Position numbers and translations under genes: made by a program. DNA of 5,541 nucleotides, taken from positions 1-5,541 of the forward strand of contig CAYGCQ010000041.1 of NCBI GenBank assembly GCA_964348455.1, read 5' to 3'. The DNA comes from UBA10133 sp964348455. Its GTDB lineage: Bacteria > Patescibacteriota > Microgenomatia > UBA1400 > MFAQ01. The notes below the pieces were generated by a model. It did not search any database. It had not been told where the DNA came from and was given only the letters and a program-made list of their open reading frames with translations. Every line of letters begins with the position of its first letter. The first letter of the stretch is position 1. Of this stretch, positions 1-3,689 are shown in pieces.

Positions 1-7
1 GGGAAGA

Positions 8-36
8 GCATGTCATCGCCGAAGGCGATGATATGC
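8..36. repeat. 13-bp perfect hairpin, no T-tract
   Basis: The arms at 8-20 and 24-36 pair over 13 bp with one G-U wobble around a GAA loop. No run of T follows on either side, so it is not a standard intrinsic terminator. It may be the 3' end hairpin of a gene to the left of the window or a REP-like element. It lies 24 bp before a CAGGAAACCCC repeat. At the other end of the window a terminator hairpin likewise precedes the second copy of that repeat. Confidence 0.6.
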
Positions 37-60
37 TGGTAGCATGAAATGAAATACAGT

Positions 61-105
61 CAGGAAACCCCGTACAATGCGGAGCGAAGCGGAGTCTGTG
101 CGGGG
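61..105 (+). repeat. Interspersed palindromic repeat, copy 1
   Basis: It begins with CAGGAAACCCCGTACAA (61-77), which recurs exactly at 5500-5516. The arms CCCCGTACA (68-76) and TGTGCGGGG (97-105) pair over 9 bp with one internal U-G wobble, and that wobble is kept in the second copy. The apex differs between copies. Here it carries GCGGAG twice (79-84 and 89-94) flanking GCGAAGC, a sequence known to form a very stable mini-hairpin. Conserved arms with a variable apex are typical of REP or MITE-like intergenic families. Confidence 0.75.
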
Positions 106-142
106 AGGACGTCATTTTGTGGGTAAAAGATGTGCGTGGAGT

Positions 143-181
143 GAGACTGCTTCGGTTCAGATTACCGTAACTCGCAATGAC
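143..181 (+). repeat. GCTTCGGTTCAG...CTCGCAATGAC repeat, intergenic copy
   Basis: The 39 bases match 1133-1171 inside rho at 33 of 39 positions without gaps. There are 17 of 18 matches on the left, 5 of 10 in the middle and 11 of 11 on the right. The middle can fold as CGGT (153-156) with ACCG (164-167). Variants of this sequence (attgcttcg...cgcaatgac) are common as interspersed repeats in several bacterial groups, and their translations give the familiar 'IAS...PRND' peptides. That family assignment is from general knowledge, not a search. Confidence 0.7.
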
Positions 182-251
182 CGTGAGTGGTCGGGAGGTG
201 GCGGAAAGGGATTTGATTCGCTAGTTAGTAGAATGATATAGTGGGAAGTAC

Positions 252-279
252 CTATAGCGTGGTATTGACAAACTATAGC
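252..279. promoter_or_regulatory. CTATAGC direct repeats, possible operator
   Basis: CTATAGC occurs at 252-258 and again at 273-279, exactly 21 bp apart (two helical turns), flanking the TTGACA hexamer at 265-270. This geometry would suit a dimeric regulator binding one DNA face over the promoter. It is only two seven-base words, so chance remains possible. Confidence 0.3.
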
Positions 280-294
280 CTTGAGTGTTATACT
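265..294 (+). promoter_or_regulatory. Strong sigma70-type promoter for the 301-611 unit
   Basis: A perfect -35 hexamer TTGACA (265-270) is followed after 18 bp by TATACT (289-294), five of six matches to the -10 consensus. Transcription would start near 301. Nothing downstream before the terminator at 584-611 looks like a protein gene, so the likely product is a non-coding RNA. Confidence 0.65.
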
Positions 295-461
295 TGGCGT
301 TAGTTTGATATATTCTTGAGTCAATCAAAGGTGAAATGGGTTTGGTTTGCAGTGCCACCTTAAAAACGGCGCTGCGGCTAAAGCCTTACGCGTTTCACCC
401 TTCATTGACTTAGGTTTCAAACAAACCTCCGTTCCGTTGATTCTAAAAAATCTCGAAAGAA

Positions 462-490
462 CTGGATTCCGGGTCAAGCCCGGAATGACA
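462..490 (+). repeat. ATTCCGGG...CCCGGAAT palindromic repeat, copy 1
   Basis: Perfect 8-bp arms ATTCCGGG (466-473) and CCCGGAAT (479-486) enclose a five-base loop. The element starts CTGGATTCCGGGTCAAG and ends CCGGAATGACA. A second, longer-loop copy with the same borders lies at 2616-2665. Elements of this type are widespread in bacterial genomes and often generate spurious 'FRVKPGMT' translations. Confidence 0.8.
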
Positions 491-583
491 ATAATCTCGA
501 GACATACGTTCCGTATTTATCCAGAAGTGTAGGTTTGACTAAGCACCCTGCCAAAAGGCAAGACAGCGTAGTTGCAATATAAG

Positions 584-611
584 AAAAAGCCCCGAATTAT
601 CGGGGCTTTTT
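584..611. terminator. Intrinsic terminator, bidirectional
   Basis: AAAAAGCCCCGA (584-595) pairs perfectly with TCGGGGCTTTTT (600-611) around an ATTA loop. The GC core is followed by five Ts on the plus strand and, by symmetry, five Ts on the minus strand. It would end the candidate RNA unit begun near 301 and insulate rho from upstream transcription. Confidence 0.85.
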
Positions 612-618
612 GGTGCTT

Positions 619-651
619 GAGGTGGCAACTGGTGAAAGTTGATTTGTTCGC
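619..651 (+). repeat. Degenerate copy of the 195-221 sequence
   Basis: GAGGTGGC opens both 195-221 and 619-651, both continue through GG..AAAG..ATTTG, and both close with TTCGC. The second copy carries about six extra bases. The similarity is clear by eye but imperfect. It may represent an old duplicated repeat fragment. Confidence 0.35.
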
Positions 652-697
652 GGTGTGCTTGGGTGATGCATTCTTGTGATTGAACTTGAAAAACGAC

Positions 698-703
698 TTG
701 ACA
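698..703 (+). promoter_or_regulatory. Probable -35 of the rho promoter, -10 lost in gap
   Basis: A perfect TTGACA sits at 698-703. The expected -10 position, 16-18 bp downstream, falls at the edge of the run of Ns (710-719), whose true size is unknown. If correct, rho has a leader of roughly 80 nt or more, and this promoter lies downstream of the terminator at 584-611. Confidence 0.4.
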
Positions 704-709
704 TGTGGG

Positions 710-719
710 NNNNNNNNNN
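710..719. other. Assembly gap (ten Ns)
   Basis: Ten undetermined bases interrupt the rho upstream region. Runs of exactly ten Ns are commonly placeholders for scaffold joins, so sequence may be missing, and the two flanks could even be mis-joined. Spacing-based inferences across it are unsafe. Confidence 0.95.
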
Positions 720-737
720 ATTAGACTGTAAGTAGGT

Positions 738-808
738 AACTCCCAAAACCCTGATGACATCTCACTTCTTAAGTATCTTTTTTTAATCAATTACCCCAAA
801 TTATCCTT
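738..808 (+). promoter_or_regulatory. C-rich, G-poor rho leader (rut-like)
   Basis: By my count the 71 bases before the rho start contain about 20 C and only 3 G, with little possible secondary structure and many YC steps, including CCC, CCC and CCCC runs. C over G 'bubbles' of this kind are the hallmark of Rho-utilisation sites, and Rho is known to autoregulate by terminating in its own leader in several bacteria. There is no Shine-Dalgarno sequence before ATG 809. Confidence 0.4.
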
Positions 809-2569
809 ATGGCAGTAAAAGCCAAAACACCTGTTAGTAATGCCAAATCCGAGGCTATAACCCCAATTAAAAAGGTCAAAAGTCCAATTCTAGAAGAAAT
901 AAATACTGCTCCTGTAACCAAGGAGGAAGTTTCTGCGCCAGAAGAGATGGCTGAGCCTTCTCAGCCTGAAGTAAGGCAAAGTAAAAATGAGGAACCTGCT
1001 ATACAGATGGATCCCCCCGCCCAGGTGGGTAAACTCTTTCGTGAAGATGACATCGTTAAGGATGTAAAAGTTGAATCTGAACCTAAAGAGTTGAGTGTTG
1101 CAAAAAAGAGGCCTGGTTTAAAACCAAAGTTGGAGATTGCTTCGGTTCAGAGTACTGATCCTCGCAATGACGACATGAGTAAAAGTTCCGAGCCTGGCAA
1201 TGATGTTTTGGGTAAGAGTGGCGGCGCAGCTTCTGCTACGGTGGATAAACCCCATGACGGAAGTAATAAAAAGAATGAAGATAAGAAGCCGTACGTGGTG
1301 CCTCCTTCTAAAATCTCAGGGGCTCCAGTAAGACCTTTTGTAAGGCAACCTATTGCCCCCAGAGTTCCTTTCCAGTCAAGGTACACCTCAGTGAGGCCAG
1401 GTTTCCAACCAAGAGTTCCTCAGGAGCCTGTAATAACTGAGGAAGTTTCTGGAATTCTTGAGATGACGAGTGTGGATGGTCGTGGCATATTGAGATCGGG
1501 CTTTCGACCAGGAGAAGATGGTGTGGCGATTGCTTCCCAGTTGAGCCGATCGGCTAAACTTAGAGCCGGAGACGTAGTAACTGGGCTGGCTCGAAGGCCT
1601 AAAGAAACAGAGCCTTACTGGACAATGATTCAGATTACCAAAGTGAATGGTGAAGAACCTGAGAAAATGTATGACCGATCGAGGTTTGAAAAAGGTACTC
1701 CAATTTACCCATTTGAGAAACTGAAGCTGGAAACAGGTAAAGAGATACTTTCGACCAGGTTAATTGACTTGTGTGCTCCTATCGGACGAGGTCAAAGAGG
1801 GTTGATTGTTTCACCTCCAAAAGCAGGAAAAACGACAATAATAAAAGAAATCGCAAGTGGAATAGCCACAAATTATCCTGAAATTCATCTGATGGCTGTA
1901 CTCGTAGGAGAACGCCCCGAAGAAGTGACCGATATTTCCAGACATATTTTGGCTGTAACAAAGGATTCGGCAATGCCAGGAGAGACAGCGGCCAGTAACT
2001 TTGATGAAAAAGCTGAAGAGCAGACTCGTGTAGCCGAGATGGCGCTAGAGAGAGCCAAACGTTTGGTTGAAATGGGGAAAGACGTGGTGATACTATTGGA
2101 CTCGATTACCCGCTTGGCTCGAGCATACAACTTGGCAATTCCGACGTCGGGGCGTACTCTTTCGGGAGGTTTTGACCCGGCAGCTCTCTATCCACCCAAA
2201 AAATTCTTTGGGGCGGCTCGAAAGATTGAAGGTGGTGGAAGCCTGACGATAATAGGCACAGCACTGACCGATACCGGCTCGCGAATGGATGACCTGGTTT
2301 ACGAAGAATTCAAGGGAACCGGAAACATGGAGTTGCACCTGGACCGTAGACTGGCTGAACGCAGAATTTACCCGGCTATCGATGTAAATCGATCTGGAAC
2401 ACGTCGAGATGATCTTCTTTTTGACTCCGTAGAGTATCAAAGCATAATCCTGATGCGACGTATGCTGGATATGCTAGGGGACAATGAGAGAACCGAAGTT
2501 TTGATAGGCAGACTGGCCAGATCGAAGTCGAATAAGGACTTCTTGGCGACTCTGAAGGATGGGGGGTAA
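809..2569 (+). CDS. rho: Transcription termination factor Rho with long N-terminal extension
   Basis: Hexameric RNA-dependent ATPase and helicase that ends transcription. Residues 1-210 are a low-complexity K/E/P/S-rich extension, becoming Arg/Pro-rich at 173-207. The helical Rho_N domain is not recognisable. The cold-shock-like RNA-binding domain spans about 213-285, but its RNP1 motif reads DGRGILRS (223-230) instead of the usual DGFGFLRS. The RecA motor follows: Walker A PPKAGKTT (336-343), catalytic Glu368, Arg369, Walker B LLLD-type strand ending Asp431, Q-loop 448-456, R-loop GSRMD (490-494), Arg519 and arginine finger Arg532. Relative to E. coli Rho there are nine extra residues between Thr374 and Phe398. 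The start has no Shine-Dalgarno, but the next in-frame Met codons lie well inside the extension. An interspersed repeat encodes residues 109-121. Identity as Rho is certain from the motor motifs. The function of the extension is inferred. Confidence 0.97.
   Translation: MAVKAKTPVSNAKSEAITPIKKVKSPILEEINTAPVTKEEVSAPEEMAEPSQPEVRQSKNEEPAIQMDPPAQVGKLFREDDIVKDVKVESEPKELSVAKKRPGLKPKLEIASVQSTDPRNDDMSKSSEPGNDVLGKSGGAASATVDKPHDGSNKKNEDKKPYVVPPSKISGAPVRPFVRQPIAPRVPFQSRYTSVRPGFQPRVPQEPVITEEVSGILEMTSVDGRGILRSGFRPGEDGVAIASQLSRSAKLRAGDVVTGLARRPKETEPYWTMIQITKVNGEEPEKMYDRSRFEKGTPIYPFEKLKLETGKEILSTRLIDLCAPIGRGQRGLIVSPPKAGKTTIIKEIASGIATNYPEIHLMAVLVGERPEEVTDISRHILAVTKDSAMPGETAASNFDEKAEEQTRVAEMALERAKRLVEMGKDVVILLDSITRLARAYNLAIPTSGRTLSGGFDPAALYPPKKFFGAARKIEGGGSLTIIGTALTDTGSRMDDLVYEEFKGTGNMELHLDRRLAERRIYPAIDVNRSGTRRDDLLFDSVEYQSIILMRRMLDMLGDNERTEVLIGRLARSKSNKDFLATLKDGG
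1133..1171 (+). repeat. Interspersed repeat embedded in frame in rho
   Basis: This 39-base block matches the intergenic copy at 143-181 (33 of 39). It is a multiple of three and encodes EIASVQSTDPRND (residues 109-121) in the disordered extension of Rho. It retains palindromic potential: ATTGC with GCAAT outside, and GGTTCAG with CTGATCC inside with one mismatch. This resembles the in-gene palindromic elements described in Rickettsia, which also settle in tolerant regions of proteins. Confidence 0.65.
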
Positions 2570-2615
2570 GGGGATCGTTGGTAATTAGCTATGGTGATGA
2601 GAAGTGTAGTAAATC

Positions 2616-2665
2616 CTGGATTCCGGGTCAAGGTCTCCCAGGCGACTCTACGACCCGGAATGACA
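2616..2665 (+). repeat. ATTCCGGGTC...GACCCGGAAT palindromic repeat, copy 2
   Basis: Perfect 10-bp arms lie at 2620-2629 and 2652-2661, with the same outer borders (CTGGATT... and ...AATGACA) as the copy at 462-490. The loop is 22 bases instead of five and contains GGTCTCCCAGGCGACT (2633-2648), itself an imperfect palindrome. Starting 46 bases after the rho stop, it could protect the rho mRNA 3' end. Confidence 0.8.
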
Positions 2666-2798
2666 CCTTTGGGGTTGGGATTGTCAAATGATTATGTGGC
2701 CAGCTTAATGGATAATTTTTCATAATGATTTAAATGTTATTGGCCTATCACTTCAAACGACTCTAGGCCAGCCCGTGGTAAAAAAAAGAAGATAAGGC

Positions 2799-2828
2799 TT
2801 GACAAAGGACCTATATTTCGATTAAAAT
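2799..2828 (+). promoter_or_regulatory. Strong promoter for the 2898-5450 unit
   Basis: TTGACA (2799-2804) and TAAAAT (2823-2828) are separated by 18 bp, preceded by an A-rich run (about 2780-2795) that could act as an UP element. Transcription would begin near 2835, leaving a leader of about 60 nt. The leader starts with CTGAA-TG-TTCAG (2834-2845), and TCAGG (2842-2846) can alternatively pair with CCTGA (2859-2863). Confidence 0.7.
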
Positions 2829-2897
2829 ACTCTCTGAATGTTCAGGAATCTAAAAACACCTGAGCGGACTTTGAAAATCTGTTTTAAGGAGAAATAA

Positions 2898-3608
2898 ATG
2901 GCTTCTACTATTAAATCACTTGCGAACGTATTGGGACCGAAAGCAACTGTTGGTTTGGTGGCGTTCTTCTTTGGTGAAGAAGGTGCTCTTGATATTGCTC
3001 AGGACCTGGACAAACAAGATCTGCTCGAGCTCGTTATGAACGAGAAGAATGCAAAACTTGGTCTCCAACAATCTGCAGTACTTCTCGGCACTTTGAAGAC
3101 CGCTCGAGATAAGATGATGGCCGATGGTGCAAAGCTTGCAAAAAAGTATGGCCCAACCAGTGCTGAGTTTTTGACATCTGTGGCAGCTGTTACTGACATC
3201 AACAAGTCGATCGCAAAGCTTGAATTATCTGTGGCTGCTATCACAAAGGGCTCCGAAGCTGCCAGTCGTTGGGTCGACAAGGCTCAACTCCAGGTCAGCA
3301 TTAACTTGGTTGACGATCAGGTTACCCTGTCAACGAGTGCGATCAATGACATTGTGAACAATCAGATCCAGTTTACGCAGGACATGATCGCCGAACTTCC
3401 AAAAACTAAGATTGGCTCCAAACTGCGCGACTCTGTGAAGAAGAAGGTTGCTGACGAAAGTGCCTCCAACGCAATTGAATTGGACATCATGACTCGCATG
3501 GCAACCAACTCTCTAGGCGCCGATGGCCCTACCGAAGCAACTGAAACAACCGAATATGCGGAAATGCTCAAGCTCGCCGGTATTGAACCGGAAGTTAAGC
3601 AGGACTAG
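2898..3608 (+). CDS. Helical soluble protein of unknown function (236 aa)
   Basis: I do not recognise this family. The start is well supported: AAGGAG (2886-2891) lies six bases before ATG, downstream of a near-consensus promoter, which suggests high expression. The protein has no Cys, a single Trp (125), no signal peptide and no true membrane span. Residues 16-25 are hydrophobic (TVGLVAFFFG at 17-26) but too short to cross a membrane and might make an amphipathic membrane contact. The rest is rich in Ala, Lys, Leu and Asp/Glu in heptad-like patterns (about 30-80, 88-165, 170-205), suggesting helical bundles or coiled coil. A flexible Thr/Glu-rich tail starts near 206 and ends in a short helix (about 220-229). 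It lies 81 bp before a membrane-anchored SBP-OmpA gene on the same strand, so a role at the inner face of the envelope, loosely like PspA-type proteins, is conceivable but unproven. Confidence 0.9.
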   Translation: MASTIKSLANVLGPKATVGLVAFFFGEEGALDIAQDLDKQDLLELVMNEKNAKLGLQQSAVLLGTLKTARDKMMADGAKLAKKYGPTSAEFLTSVAAVTDINKSIAKLELSVAAITKGSEAASRWVDKAQLQVSINLVDDQVTLSTSAINDIVNNQIQFTQDMIAELPKTKIGSKLRDSVKKKVADESASNAIELDIMTRMATNSLGADGPTEATETTEYAEMLKLAGIEPEVKQD

Positions 3609-3628
3609 TATTTCTAGTTAAGAATAAT

Positions 3629-3649
3629 GAGGGGGTCAGTGACCCCCTC
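3629..3649 (+). terminator. Perfect GC-rich hairpin between genes 2 and 3, weak terminator or attenuator
   Basis: GAGGGGGTC (3629-3637) pairs perfectly with GACCCCCTC (3641-3649) around a three-base loop. What follows is AATTTATAG, a poor U-tract, so termination would be incomplete. No independent promoter is obvious before the next gene. Partial termination or mRNA 3' protection would give more of the helical protein than of the membrane protein. Confidence 0.6.
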
Positions 3650-3689
3650 AATTTATAGCATCTCTAGTGACCTATAGGAGGCTCGAAAA

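Larger units (their letters stand above)
301..611 (+). ncRNA. Candidate structured small RNA, about 310 nt
   Basis: This is the span between a near-consensus promoter and a strong intrinsic terminator. It lacks a credible ORF but can form a series of small hairpins. These are 304-309 with 324-329, 364-368 with 391-395 (enclosing GGCT-AA-AGCC at 376-385), 412-417 with 423-428, 466-473 with 479-486, 504-508 with 512-516, TGCC-AAAA-GGCA at 549-560, and the terminator. An outer helix of AAGCACC (541-547) with GGTGCTT (612-618) could close the last two hairpins. I see no RNase P, tmRNA, SRP or tRNA hallmark. The 466-486 hairpin is an interspersed repeat, so part of the unit may be insertion debris. 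The start and existence of the transcript are inferred. Confidence 0.4.
1..808. other. Gene-free, repeat-rich region upstream of rho
   Basis: No reading frame here has a credible start, ribosome binding site and protein-like composition. The stretch holds a 13-bp hairpin (8-36), an interspersed palindrome (61-105), a copy of the repeat also found inside rho (143-181), a strong promoter (265-294), a chain of hairpins ending in an intrinsic terminator (304-611), a second palindrome family (462-490), a partial promoter (698-703), an assembly gap (710-719) and a C-rich rho leader (738-808). The concentration of palindromes suggests a landing zone for small mobile or REP-like repeats. Confidence 0.7.
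2570..2897. other. rho to gene 2 intergenic region
   Basis: This 328-base gap holds a palindromic repeat (2616-2665) just after rho, an AT-rich stretch, an inverted repeat TGGCCTA (2741-2747) and TAGGCCA (2764-2770) with a related GGCCAGC word at 2698-2704 and 2766-2772, then an A-rich tract and a strong promoter (2799-2828). No T-tract terminator follows rho. The only 3' hairpin near it is the repeat itself. No additional gene is visible. Confidence 0.6.

Noticed and set aside
336..413. 25-codon ATG frame with a weak AAAGGTG upstream
   Set aside because: Too short, weak ribosome binding site with tight spacing, and no recognisable peptide. Kept only as a caveat to the RNA candidate.
347..532. 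61-aa open frame starting at TTG
   Set aside because: Non-ATG start without a clear ribosome binding site. Its 'FRVKPGMT' segment is the translation of the 462-490 palindrome, and the frame runs across several hairpins.
301..611. RNase P RNA, tmRNA, SRP RNA or tRNA
   Set aside because: None of the conserved cores (for example the GAGGAAAGTCC block of RNase P or a GTTCRANNC T-loop arm) is visible.
764..784. ACTT-CTT-AAGT hairpin followed by seven Ts before rho
   Set aside because: The stem is only four A/T-rich pairs, too weak for an intrinsic terminator.
539..790. 83-aa minus-strand frame across the N gap
   Set aside because: It reads through the Ns and the bidirectional terminator, with no ribosome binding site or family resemblance.
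1184..1206. SSEPGNDVL segment of Rho as a decayed ATTCCGGG...CCCGGAATGAC repeat
   Set aside because: Only scattered bases match and the palindrome is absent, so it is not distinguishable from chance.
1147..2631. Several 64-115 aa minus-strand frames over rho
   Set aside because: They are antisense shadows of a firmly identified gene and lack start signals. The 2437-2631 frame even begins inside a palindromic repeat.
2620..2686. Intrinsic terminator directly after rho
   Set aside because: The palindrome at 2620-2661 is followed by GACACCTTTGGGG, not a T-tract. It is better explained as an interspersed repeat.
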